64,000 nucleotides of DNA from Actinomycetes bacterium (GTDB taxonomy: Bacteria > Actinomycetota > Acidimicrobiia > Acidimicrobiales > RAAP-2), in the NCBI GenBank assembly GCA_021791145.1, contig JAJYXE010000017.1, forward strand, positions 37,870 through 101,869, read 5' to 3'. The first letter of the stretch is position 1. Every line of letters begins with the position of its first letter. A program made the translations under genes and the position numbers. This document shows positions 33,723 to 43,300 of this stretch, one piece after another. Under the pieces are notes generated by a model. The model did no database searches, was not told where the DNA came from, and saw only the letters and a list, made by a program, of their open reading frames with translations.

Positions 33723-35522
33723 ATGAGCACCGACTCGCTGTTCCCCGCATCCTCCACCAGAGACACCCTCGCCTTCTGCTGGCGCCAGGTCGGCCCGTAC
33801 AAGAGGGGCATGGTCACGGGCTGGATCCTCACCATGACCGCGACCGTGGTCCAATCGGTCGCGGGCCCCCTCATCTTCGCGGCATTGCTGACCCGGGTTG
33901 CCCAGCTGCCGCCGCACGCGTCGTTCGGCTCGACCTTCGAGCCGCTCGTCGTCGCGTACGGCCTCACGCTCATCGCCGGAACGCTCTTGTGGCGCTGGGC
34001 AGGCTGGGTTGAATGGGGAGCGTCGCTGGGCGCGTTCGCCCATGCATTGGTCCGCGGGTACGAGCATCTCATCAGCCTGAGCCACCGTTGGCACTCGGAC
34101 CGGCCGGCGGGCGAGGTCATCTCGACCCTCGAGACCTTCTCGTGGGCGTTCGTGGACCTGCTCGACACGCTCAACTGGGGGTTCCTCCGCATCGGCGTGA
34201 CGGTGCTCTCCGCGATCATCGTGCTCGCCGTCGTGGCCTGGCCCGTCGCCCTGGTGATGGCTGGACTCGTCGTGGTCTTCGCCGTCGTGCTCAAGCGTCG
34301 GATGGCTCTTGTGGTCGCGGCAGGGAAGAACTTCTCCGACTCCCACAGCCGCGCGACCGGCGTGCTCGCCGACACCATCTCGAACCTCACGACGATCCGG
34401 ACGCAGGCGGCGGAACCGCTGGAAGGCCGCCACGTCGAATCTCTCGTCGGCGAGGCCGTCAAGGCGGACCTCCGGGCCCGTCGCATCTTCGCGACGACCC
34501 GCCTGCAGATGGAAGGGTCCCTGAGCCTCTTCAGCTGGCTGGCGATTCTCGTCGGCGTCCTCCTCGCGCTGCACCACTCGGCCGCCGCAGGCACGATCTA
34601 CCTCATCCTCTTCTACGCGACCTCGGTGGTCGCGTCCATGGAGGAATCGTTCGAGCACATTCGCAGCTCGTCGCGAGGCCTCGGCCGGTGCGCCAAATTC
34701 GCAGGGATCGCAGCGACGGCGCCCGAGATCGTGGACGAGCCAGGCGCTCCCGCCCTGAAGGTCCGCGAAGGGCGCGTCGACATGTCCCATGTCCGGTTCG
34801 CCTACCCGGGTCGTCCGCCTCTCTTCGACGATCTCACACTGACGATCGAGCCGGGCGAGCACGTCGGGCTCGTCGGCTCATCGGGATCCGGAAAGACGAC
34901 GCTCACGAAGCTCCTGCTGCGCTTCATGGATCTCGACGCCGGAGCCATCGCAATCGACGGACAGGACATCGCCAAGGTGACGCAGGCCTCTCTGCGCAAG
35001 CACATCTCGTTCGTCCCGCAGGACCCGCAGATGCTCCACCGCACCATTGCTGAGAACATCTGCTACGGGCTGGAAGGCATGGACCAGCCCGACATGGAGC
35101 TCGTCTGCGAGGTGGGGCGTGCCGCCCACGTCGAGGAGTTCGTGCGCCGTCTGCCCGACGGGTACCACACCGTGGTCGGCGAACGGGGCCTCAAGCTCTC
35201 CGGCGGTCAGCGCCAGCGCGTCGCGATCGCGCAGGCGATGGCGAAGTCCGCACCGATCCTGATCCTGGACGAGGCCACCTCGGCGCTGGACTCCGAGTCC
35301 GAAGTACTGGTGCAAGAGGCGCTGTGGAGGCTCATGTCCGGCGCCACCGCCCTCGTCGTCGCACACCGTCTCGCAACGATCGCTCGCCTCGACAGGATCG
35401 TGGTGATCGACGACGGCGAGATCGTTGAGCAGGGGTCCCATCGTGAGCTCCTCTCGCTCGGGGACCACGGCGTCTACGGGAGGCTGTGGCGCCACCAGTC
35501 AGGCGGGTTCATCGCCGCGTGA
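33723..35522 (+). CDS. ABC exporter, fused permease and ATPase
   Basis: The 599-aa half-transporter has a six-helix exporter-type membrane domain (to about residue 330) and a nucleotide-binding domain. The domain contains Walker A VGSSGSGKTT, signature LSGGQRQR, Walker B ILILDEATSALD and the H-loop VVAHRL. It resembles MsbA/multidrug/lipid exporters rather than peptidase-containing bacteriocin exporters, since no C39 domain is present. A single gene implies a homodimer. The start is ATG at 33723 with GGAG 9 nt upstream. A small repeat-bearing ORF under a strong promoter lies directly upstream in the same direction; whether it is a substrate or leader is open. Confidence 0.93.
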   Translation: MSTDSLFPASSTRDTLAFCWRQVGPYKRGMVTGWILTMTATVVQSVAGPLIFAALLTRVAQLPPHASFGSTFEPLVVAYGLTLIAGTLLWRWAGWVEWGASLGAFAHALVRGYEHLISLSHRWHSDRPAGEVISTLETFSWAFVDLLDTLNWGFLRIGVTVLSAIIVLAVVAWPVALVMAGLVVVFAVVLKRRMALVVAAGKNFSDSHSRATGVLADTISNLTTIRTQAAEPLEGRHVESLVGEAVKADLRARRIFATTRLQMEGSLSLFSWLAILVGVLLALHHSAAAGTIYLILFYATSVVASMEESFEHIRSSSRGLGRCAKFAGIAATAPEIVDEPGAPALKVREGRVDMSHVRFAYPGRPPLFDDLTLTIEPGEHVGLVGSSGSGKTTLTKLLLRFMDLDAGAIAIDGQDIAKVTQASLRKHISFVPQDPQMLHRTIAENICYGLEGMDQPDMELVCEVGRAAHVEEFVRRLPDGYHTVVGERGLKLSGGQRQRVAIAQAMAKSAPILILDEATSALDSESEVLVQEALWRLMSGATALVVAHRLATIARLDRIVVIDDGEIVEQGSHRELLSLGDHGVYGRLWRHQSGGFIAA

Positions 35523-35611
35523 ACGGCGTCCCTGCCGTGCGGCTCCTTGGCGCGGCGCCGGCACGGTTGAGGTGTCCCAGGAGGCGTACGCACGCCGAGT
35601 TCGATGCCCGT

Positions 35612-36664
35612 TCAACCGACGGTGCGTGTGCCTGGACGTCTCGCAAGGGTGACCGTCGCAGACTCGTGCTTCCCCGAAGGGGTCACCCAACCGACGTGCA
35701 CCCGGCTCCCGGGTGCCTTGCGGAGGACATCGATCCGCAGTGTGAGGGCAGAGAGCACCGGGCGTGTCGCGAATTCGGTGATCGTGTCACCCTTGGCGAT
35801 GCCAGCCCTCGCCGCCGGCGAGGAGGGCACGACCTTCACCACGTAGGCGCCGGCCACGGAGGGGGTCGATGGGGCTGCCGGCGAAGGTGCCGGAGCTGTC
35901 CGAGGTGTCGTCGATGTCGGTGCCGGAGCGAAGCCCGAGGGCACGGCGACCTCCACCCCGAGGAAACCCCCCGAGCCCAGGGCCGGCGGGGTGCGGGGGG
36001 CGGGGGAGGCCACGCCTCCCCGGGCTGCGACGGGTGCGCTCCCTCCCCAGACGCTGAAGCCGATGCCGAGGCCCAGCGCGACCATCGCGATCGCGCCGAG
36101 CACGCCGCCGACGAGGAGCCAGCCGAGGGGGCGCCGAGGAGCCGTCACGGGGGCGGTCGGAATTCCTGCGCCAGCCGGCAAAGCGCCTCCCGGGAAGCCT
36201 GGCCCTGCCAGGCCCCAGCCGTACCACGGGGGTGGGCCGCCCCACGAGGCCCCCCCCAGCGGCGTCGACCACCAGGGCCACGGCGGCACGCCGGCTCCCG
36301 GGCTCCCCGCAGGAACGGTGCCTTGGGTCGGCGTGCCCTGGGGCGGCGTGCCCTGGGTCGGCGTGCCCTGGGTCGGCGTGCCCTGGGTCGGCGTGCCCTG
36401 GGTCGGCGTGCCGAACGGGAGCGTGCCCTCGGAGGGCGTCGCGAACGGGAGCGTGCCCTCGGGGGGCGTCGCGAACGGGAGCGTGCCCTCTACCGGCTCC
36501 GACGGCGGACCGGGGGGATCCTGTTGCCGCTCTCGGACAACCGACCCTGTGCTGGTCGGGGCCGGCTCGCGGTTCTTCGCCGATCGGTCTGTCGTACCAC
36601 TCGTCGATCCACCCGGCGCATCGTCGGCACGGTCTCCGGCGGGCACCTCGGGAACGTCGGGCAT
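35612..36664 (-). CDS. Single-pass membrane protein with a C-terminal PDZ domain
   Basis: The 350-aa protein has a long Pro/Gly/Thr-rich cytoplasmic N-terminus, one membrane helix (WLLVGGVLGAIAMVALGLG, about residue 180) and a PDZ domain (AYVVKVVPSSPAARAGIAKG and ITEFATRPVLS). It lacks any protease domain, unlike HtrA. The N-terminus contains six GTPTQ pentamers and decameric TLPFATPPEG-type repeats. A good ribosome-binding site (GGGAGG) precedes the ATG. PDZ-only anchored proteins usually act as adaptors that present extracytoplasmic peptides or lipoproteins; the partner is unknown. Confidence 0.82.
   Translation of the reverse strand: MPDVPEVPAGDRADDAPGGSTSGTTDRSAKNREPAPTSTGSVVRERQQDPPGPPSEPVEGTLPFATPPEGTLPFATPSEGTLPFGTPTQGTPTQGTPTQGTPTQGTPPQGTPTQGTVPAGSPGAGVPPWPWWSTPLGGASWGGPPPWYGWGLAGPGFPGGALPAGAGIPTAPVTAPRRPLGWLLVGGVLGAIAMVALGLGIGFSVWGGSAPVAARGGVASPAPRTPPALGSGGFLGVEVAVPSGFAPAPTSTTPRTAPAPSPAAPSTPSVAGAYVVKVVPSSPAARAGIAKGDTITEFATRPVLSALTLRIDVLRKAPGSRVHVGWVTPSGKHESATVTLARRPGTRTVG
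36320..36490 (-). repeat. 15-bp (x6) and 30-bp (x2.6) in-frame repeats (PDZ protein)
   Basis: GCCCTGGGTCGGCGT units repeat six times (36320-36409), encoding G-T-P-T-Q pentamers. A 30-bp unit starting GAACGGGAGCGTGCC repeats 2.6 times (36413-36490), encoding ten-residue T-L-P-F-A/G-type units. Confidence 0.95.
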
Positions 36665-36875
36665 CGCTCGCCTCCCGTCTCTTGCGTTCCTTCCTTCCTT
36701 GCATTACAGCGCTGCCACGTAAGAAGCTCCGTTGATCAGAGCTAAGGGAATCTAAGAACTTCTGCTGGGGACGCTGAAGGCTCTCGGCCGGGATGCAAGG
36801 AGCGGTCCGGTGGCTCGTCCGATCGGCGATTCACCGGAGTCACCGACGACCCGCCCGGGGAGGCACGATGGAGCG

Positions 36876-38267
36876 ATGACCGACACCGAGGCCGACGAGG
36901 CCTTCCACACCATCATCGAGCCGTTCAGGATCCACTCCGTCGAGCCGATGCGGATGTCGTCGCGCTCCGAGCGGCTCGAGTGGCTCCGCGCGGCGGGCTT
37001 CAACCTGTTCGAGCTCGCTGCCGAGAACGTGATCGTCGACCTGCTCACCGACTCGGGTACCGGGGCGATGTCTGCCGAGCAGTGGGCGGGCATCCAGCGC
37101 GGCAACGAGGCGTACGCGGGGGCTCCCTCCTACTTCCGCTTCAAAGAGGCCGTCACCGAGCTCTTCCCCTTCCGCCACGTGCTCCCGACCCACCAGGGGA
37201 GAGCCGCGGAGAAGATCCTCTTCAGCGTCGTCGGCGGCCGAGGGAGGGTCGTCCCGAACAACATCCACTTCGACACGACGAGGGCCAACATCGAGTTCAC
37301 GGGTGCCGAAGCGGTGGACCTGCCCCTCCCCGAGGCTCTCGTGCCTTCCTCCCGCCATCCGTTCAAGGGCAACCTCACAGTCGACGCGCTCGACCGGCTC
37401 CTCGCCGAACGCGCTTCCGACGTCCCGCTCGTGATGGTGACGATCACGAGCAACGCGGGCGGGGGCCAGCCGGTGAGCATGGCGAACCTCCGCGCGGTGC
37501 GCGATGCGTGCGATCGGCACTCACTGCCGCTGTTCCTCGATGCCTGCCGATTCGCGGAGAACGCCTGGTTCGTGAAGACCCGCGAAGTGGGCTACGCGGG
37601 CCACCGCGTCGCAGACATCGTGCGCGAGGCTGCTCGACTGGCCGACGGGATGACCATGTCCGCGAAGAAGGATCCCCTCGCCAACATCGGGGGCTGGCTC
37701 GCGATGAACGACGACGGGCTCGCCGAGCAGTGCCGCACCCTGGAGATCCTGACCGAGGGCTTCCCCACCTATGGCGGCCTCGCGGGGCGGGACCTGGAGG
37801 CGATCGCGCAAGGCCTCCGCGAGTGCGTCGAGGAGGACTACCTCCGCTACAGGATCCGCTCCGTCGAGTACCTCGGGCAAGCTCTCGAGTCGGCGGGCGT
37901 CCCGGTGGTGGTGCCCTTCGGAGGCCACGCCGTCTTTCTCGACGCTGCGGCGCTGCTCCCTCACATCCCGCCGACCCAGTACCCAGGACAGGTGCTCGCT
38001 TGCGCCATCTACGAGGAAGGAGGCGTGCGAGCCTGTGAGATCGGCACCGTTATGTTCGGCAGACGGCCAGACGGGACGGAGCAGCCGGCACCGATGGAGC
38101 TCGTACGGCTCGCCATCCCCCGACGCACGTACACCCAGAGCCACATCGACTACGTCATCGAGGTGGTGACCCGAGTCGCCGCCCGGGCGGCCACACTGCG
38201 GGGGCTCCGGATCGAGTCCGAGCCCCCGCGGCTCCGGCACTTCACGGCTCGTTTCGTCCCGGCGTGA
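36876..38267 (+). CDS. tnaA: Tryptophanase
   Basis: This 463-aa PLP enzyme belongs to the tryptophanase/tyrosine phenol-lyase family. The PLP lysine is in TMSAKKDPLANIGG; LLTDSGTGAMS, PTHQGRAAEK and ITSNAGGGQPVSMANL are also present. Two positions that separate the activities favour tryptophanase. The residue that is Arg381 in tyrosine phenol-lyase falls in VRACEIG and is Ile here, and the C-terminus is LRHFTARF with His rather than Phe. The reaction splits tryptophan into indole, pyruvate and ammonia. The middle of the protein looks like the phenol-lyase branch (SMANLRAVRDA, GGLAGRDLEA), so the enzyme is intermediate. ATG at 36876; no tnaC-like leader was seen. The divergent PDZ gene starts 211 bp away. 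Confidence 0.87.
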   Translation: MTDTEADEAFHTIIEPFRIHSVEPMRMSSRSERLEWLRAAGFNLFELAAENVIVDLLTDSGTGAMSAEQWAGIQRGNEAYAGAPSYFRFKEAVTELFPFRHVLPTHQGRAAEKILFSVVGGRGRVVPNNIHFDTTRANIEFTGAEAVDLPLPEALVPSSRHPFKGNLTVDALDRLLAERASDVPLVMVTITSNAGGGQPVSMANLRAVRDACDRHSLPLFLDACRFAENAWFVKTREVGYAGHRVADIVREAARLADGMTMSAKKDPLANIGGWLAMNDDGLAEQCRTLEILTEGFPTYGGLAGRDLEAIAQGLRECVEEDYLRYRIRSVEYLGQALESAGVPVVVPFGGHAVFLDAAALLPHIPPTQYPGQVLACAIYEEGGVRACEIGTVMFGRRPDGTEQPAPMELVRLAIPRRTYTQSHIDYVIEVVTRVAARAATLRGLRIESEPPRLRHFTARFVPA

Positions 38268-38274
38268 GGCGGAG

Positions 38275-38305
38275 CCGCGCCCGTCCACGCGGCGCACGGG
38301 CGCGG
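38275..38305. terminator. 10-bp perfect inverted repeat between tnaA and recD
   Basis: CCGCGCCCGT, an 11-nt loop and ACGGGCGCGG form a perfect stem a few bases after the tnaA stop, in a convergent gap. It lacks a T-run but could stop transcripts in both directions. Confidence 0.45.
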
Positions 38306-38405
38306 TGACCGTGACGACCCGCCGTGCGCGGCTGCGGTGACAGGACACCTCGAAGAACCGGAGCTCAACGCGGACGACGCGGTTGGTTCCAGGTGCTCGG
38401 GCGCG

Positions 38406-40331
38406 TCAGCCTTCGCTGCCCCACAGTCGATCCGTGAGCCCCGAGGCGCGTGCGACCCGTCGGTCGAGCGCGGCCCTGACCGACTCTTCGGTCCCGGCGA
38501 CGAGCAGCCGGCGCCTCGCCCGCGTCACCGCCGTGTACAGGAGCTCGCGGGTGAGGATCCTCGACGTCGGCTGCGGCAGCAGGACTGCCACGTCGTCGAA
38601 CTCCGACCCCTGTGCCTTGTGGATCGTCATCGCGTAGACGGTGTCGACCGCCGACAGCCGTGACGGGCTGACGACGCCCTGCTCGAACACCGCGCCCACA
38701 CCGGACGGATCGCGGACGACGAGCACACCGGTGTCCCCGTTGAACAACTTCAGGTGGTAGTCGTTCGCCGTCACGATGACCGGCCGTCCCACGTACCAGT
38801 CCCCGTCCGCCGAGAAACCCTCGATCTCGTCCACCAGCCACCGCTCGACCTTCGCATTCCACGTCGAGACGCCCACCGGTCCGCGACGATGAGCGCACAG
38901 GATGCGCCACGAGCCGAGCGCCACGAGCGCCGCTCCGCCGTCGCGCGCCCGTGCCGCTTCGACCACGCGCGCGCCGGCGGCGCACGCGAGGCGGCGGATC
39001 GGGTCGAGCTGCTCGGGCCCGGCTTCGCCGACGTCGATCGGCAGCCACTGCACGCTCGCGTCGTCCGTGCCTGCCGCCAGGACGCGCAACGCGCCGTCGG
39101 CGTCACCCGACCTGACCGCCTCCGCAAGATCGGCAAGTGCGCCACTGAAGCGATGGTTCGTCCTCAGCACGACGATCCCGTCTCCGATCGCCGGCCCGTC
39201 CGGTCGTACCTGCTCGACCGGGAGCGCCACGCCGCTCGCCGCCACCAGTTGGTCGCGCGACGCTCCACGCATGCGCAGTGCCCTCGACGCCGGACCGACG
39301 ACGTCCCCGAGCACCGCCCCGGCCTCGACCGACGCAAGCTGCTCGGGGTCGCCGACGAAGACGAGGCGCGCGTCGTGACGGACGGCTTCGACCAGGCGGG
39401 CCATCAGCCACAACGAGAGCATCGAGGTCTCGTCGACGACCACGACGTCGTGGGGGAGGCGGTTGCGGCGGTGGTAGCGGAAGCGGCTCGAGCTGCCCGG
39501 TCTCGGGCGAAGCAGGCGGTGGACGGTCGAGGCCTCTAGCGCGCGCAGTTGCTCCTGCACCGAAGGAGCGACGTCGAGGAGCATCGCGGCGGCGCGCACG
39601 GCTTCCTGCATGCGGTTCGCCGCCTTGCCCGTCGGGGCGGCCAACGCGACGAGCGGGGGCTCCGCCCCGTCGGTCGACGCCTCCTCCGCCAGCAAGCCTA
39701 CGAGCGTCGCGACCGTCGTCGTCTTCCCGGTCCCCGGCCCGCCCGCGATCACCGCGAGACCCCTCAGCGCCGCGACCGCGACCGCCCAGCGCTGCTCGGG
39801 GTCGCCGTCGTCGCCGAGGAAGCGCCGGACCGCCCGGGCGAGCCGACCGGTGTCGACATCACCTCCGACTGCGTTTCCGGCCGACACGGCCGCCCGCGTG
39901 AGCAGGTCCGCGGCCACCTCCCGTTCGTCCCGCCAGTAGCGGTCGAGGTACAGCGCCGAACCGACGAGGCGCAGCGGTGCCACCGCTGGATCCTCGTCAC
40001 CGACCGCGACAAGCGGGCTCGCAGCCACGGCTCGCAGCCACGGCTTTGGATCCGGCCACGGCAGGGCGTCGAGATCGACCTCGTCTTCGATCTCGCCCTC
40101 GACGGTCTCGCGCACCGAGCCGAGGTCGGCGCGCACGTGCCCGACGCGCGGCGCGCGCACCGCGAATGCCGCCGCCAACGCCACCAGCTCGCTTTCGTCG
40201 GCGCCGAGCCGACCGAGTCTCCGTGCCACGTGGACGTCGGCGGGTGCCAGCACCCCCGCACGGTTGAAAGCAAAGAGCCGGGAGCCCTCCGAGAGCCCCA
40301 GCACCACTCCCGAGTCGAGCGTCGTCGTCAA
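38406..40331 (-). CDS. recD: Exodeoxyribonuclease V alpha subunit RecD
   Basis: The 641-aa superfamily 1B helicase has Walker A AGGPGTGKTTT, motif II VVDETSMLS, GDPEQLASVEAGAVLGD and motif TIHKAQGSEFDDV. RecD is the 5'-3' motor of RecBCD. The probable start is TTG at 40331, whose last two bases plus A form the recB stop (TTGA), continuing the overlap pattern of the operon; an ATG at 40403 would overlap recB by 76 bp and add 24 residues. It is the last gene of recC-recB-recD. Confidence 0.92.
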   Translation of the reverse strand: MTTTLDSGVVLGLSEGSRLFAFNRAGVLAPADVHVARRLGRLGADESELVALAAAFAVRAPRVGHVRADLGSVRETVEGEIEDEVDLDALPWPDPKPWLRAVAASPLVAVGDEDPAVAPLRLVGSALYLDRYWRDEREVAADLLTRAAVSAGNAVGGDVDTGRLARAVRRFLGDDGDPEQRWAVAVAALRGLAVIAGGPGTGKTTTVATLVGLLAEEASTDGAEPPLVALAAPTGKAANRMQEAVRAAAMLLDVAPSVQEQLRALEASTVHRLLRPRPGSSSRFRYHRRNRLPHDVVVVDETSMLSLWLMARLVEAVRHDARLVFVGDPEQLASVEAGAVLGDVVGPASRALRMRGASRDQLVAASGVALPVEQVRPDGPAIGDGIVVLRTNHRFSGALADLAEAVRSGDADGALRVLAAGTDDASVQWLPIDVGEAGPEQLDPIRRLACAAGARVVEAARARDGGAALVALGSWRILCAHRRGPVGVSTWNAKVERWLVDEIEGFSADGDWYVGRPVIVTANDYHLKLFNGDTGVLVVRDPSGVGAVFEQGVVSPSRLSAVDTVYAMTIHKAQGSEFDDVAVLLPQPTSRILTRELLYTAVTRARRRLLVAGTEESVRAALDRRVARASGLTDRLWGSEG

Positions 40332-43300
40332 GACCCGACCTCGAACAGCTCCGACATGTCCGTCACGAGTGCGGTCGGCGGCCGCCACGAGAAGACGCCG
40401 CACGGGACGCCCCCGACGGCCGGCGTCCGAGGACCCGACATCCCCCGGAGGAACAGGTAGAGCACACCGCCCAGGTGCACCTCGGGGTCGTAGCCGCGCA
40501 GTCGCCAGCGCAGGTACCGGTGCAGGGCGACCATGTAGAGGACGGCTTGGAGCGGATAGTGCATCCGCTGCATCTCGGCGTCGAGCGCTGCCGGGCGGTA
40601 GTGCCAGCAGGTGAGCTCCTGATCCGCGGCCCCGAGCCAGTTCGTCTTGTAGTCACAGACGAGGTAGCGGGTCGGTGCGCCGTCCGCTCCGCTCGCCAGG
40701 GGCGTCCGGAAGACGAGGTCCAGGCTCCCGGTGAGGTACCCGCGCAGGTCCGTCCCGAGCATCGGGTCCCGGAGCCGCTCTCCGTAGCCGCGGAGGGGGC
40801 CCTTCGGCTCGTCGGGCTCGTGGATCTCGAACAGGCGCCCGATGTCGCTCGTCGAGACAGCGCCCACGGCTCCCGGCCTGTCCCCGCCGACGACCGGGAG
40901 CTCGAAGCCCATCTCGTCGAGGCGGTCGGTCCTCTCGATGGCGCGCAGGCTGATCCCGCCGGCCAGGGGGCCGAGCGGCGTCGTGATCGACGCCCGCAGC
41001 GCCGCGACGACCGCGTCGAGGGGACCGAGCGGGAGCGGAGAACTCGACCGTGACGCACCGATTCCCCGGACGATCTCGCCATCGAGGTCGGGCGCGGCGA
41101 AGTCGATCTCCTCCAGCACCCGGTGGACGAAGGTGCCCATGCCGGTGCCGCTGGGCAGGTCTGCCCACGCCGAGGGCACCTCGCGCATCGCCGACTCCTC
41201 CTCCAGAGCCCCGCCCTTGGCACCGGTGCCACCCGCGAGCTGGCCGCCGGCGACCTCGGCGGGAGTCCCTGCCAGGGGCTCGTCGGTGGTCCCGGGCTCC
41301 TCCGGCTCGCTCCCCACCGCCGGTCCGCCGTGGACGCCGGCCGTGATGCCCGAGTACGACGTCCGTCGCCACGAGAGGTCGAGCGAGCGCTCGAAGGCTG
41401 CGACGTCGAGCGGCCCGACCTCCCAGTCCGCCCAGCCCCTCCAGCTTCCGTCGGCGACCCCTCCCGTCGCGGTCTCTACACTGACCAATCCGCCGGACGC
41501 CGAGGCGATCCGCTCGAAGTGGCGGCGCATCTCGGCGTCGCCGGGCATGCGCGGTGAGCTCGTCGCCACGTTGCCGTCTTCGTCACGCACCGTGAGCAAG
41601 CGCCCGATCGGCGAGTGGTTGGCGTCCTTCACGCGGATCCACCAGAGGGTGACCTGGTGCCTCGCCCGGGTGACCGCGACGTACAGCTCCCGCAGCGCCT
41701 CGCCGCGCTCCTCGTCGCGCTGGAGCGCGAAGTGCCGGCCGTAGTCGTCGTCGCCGTCCTGTCCGGCGACGTCCAGCTTGCGCCGCATCCCGTCTTGGGG
41801 ATCGTGGAAGACGACCGGACGGTCCTTGCGCGAGGAGACCTCGTCCCAGAGGAAGGGGCAGTAGACGACCGGGAACTCGAGCCCCTTGGAGCGGTGGAGC
41901 GTCAGGATCTGCACGGCGTCCGCATCCGAGTCGATCCACCGGCTCCGCTCCTCTGCCTCGGCTCCCTCGCCTCCGGTCGTCGCCTCGCCGATCTTGCGTG
42001 CGAGCCACGCCCGCAGTGCGGGGGGCCCGTGGTGGCCCTGTGACGCCTCGGCGTGCAGCAGCCGAGCGATGTGGCCGAGGTCCGTGAGCCGGCGCTCGCC
42101 GTCGCGCTCGCGGAGCACACGGCCCGGGACACCTTCGCCGGCGAGCACCGTGCGGAAGAGGGAGGCGACTCCGCGCTGGCGCAGGGTCTCGCCCCAGCGG
42201 TGCAGCCGGGAGTGCAGCTCTTCCCACTCGAGCTCGCCGGCGGCAGCGACGTCGTCCGCCGACATCCCGAGGAACGGCGTCAGCGCCACCGCCACCGCGC
42301 GCGCCCGGCTCGAGGGCTGCTCCGTCGCTTCGAGCAACGCGAGCCAGTCGTGCGCCGCGGGCGTCGTGAGGACGCTCTCGCTCCCCGAGACGACCGCGGG
42401 CACGTCCAGCGCGCGCAGCGCGTCCTTCACGATCCCAGCCTGGCGGTTCGTGCGGACGAGCACCGCGACGTCTCCGGGCACCAGCCGGCGCGTGCCGCGC
42501 GCCGCGCCGTCGAGGTCGTAGCTGACAAGCTCCGCGCGAGACTCGAGCAACCGGACGACGTCGGCGGCCACGTCGCCGGCGATGAACTGTACCGCCGCGT
42601 CCTTGCGGACGTCCCCGAGGGACGTCGTGGGCAGGCCGCTCTCCTTTGCCGGCACGAGCCGGACCCTGAGCGGTTCATCGACCGGAGCCCCCCGCAGGCC
42701 GGGCTGCTCGTGCGACCGAGCCGCACGGACCGGGCGGAACGGGATCTCGGGGTGCCCGAGGCGCACGGGGTCCAGCAGGGCGTCGAGCGCTGCGAGAAGG
42801 TCGGCGTCGCTCCGCCAGTTCTCCCCGAGCGTGAACCGCCGGCCCGCCAGACGGGCGGCGTCGAGGTACGAGTAGACGTCGGCACCTCGGAATGCGTAGA
42901 TCGCCTGCTTCGGGTCGCCGATAAGGACCAGCACCGTCTCGCCCGTCCCGAAGGCCGTGCGCACGACGTCCCACTGGACGGGGTCGGTGTCCTGGAACTC
43001 GTCCACGAGGACGACCGAGTACCGGCCGCGCAGGCGCGCGGAGGCCGTCGCACCGCGGTGGGGGTCGCACAGCGTGGCCTTCAGGCGCACGAGAAGGTCG
43101 TCGAAGGTGAGGAGGTTGCTCTCCAAGAGGCGACGTTCGACCTCGCGGCGCACGCCCTCGGCGAGCCGCCGGCGCAGTGCAGCCGGGGAACCCTCTGGCT
43201 CCGCCACGAGCGGCGTGTCGGGGTTCGTCACGGCCGCCCGGGCGATCTCGACCGCCTGGGCACGGCCGAACGACGGGGCCGTTCCGTGGATGAGCGTCCA

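Noticed and set aside
35486..36745. 419-codon plus-strand frame opposite the PDZ gene
   Set aside because: It is antisense to a gene with a ribosome site, membrane helix and PDZ domain, and is low complexity throughout.
36732..36758. TTGATC/TAAGAA promoter for tnaA
   Set aside because: The spacer is only 15 nt and no other feature supports it, so it was not listed.
36876..38267. Tyrosine phenol-lyase
   Set aside because: Ile replaces the Arg381 and His replaces the Phe448 that bind the phenol ring in tyrosine phenol-lyase.
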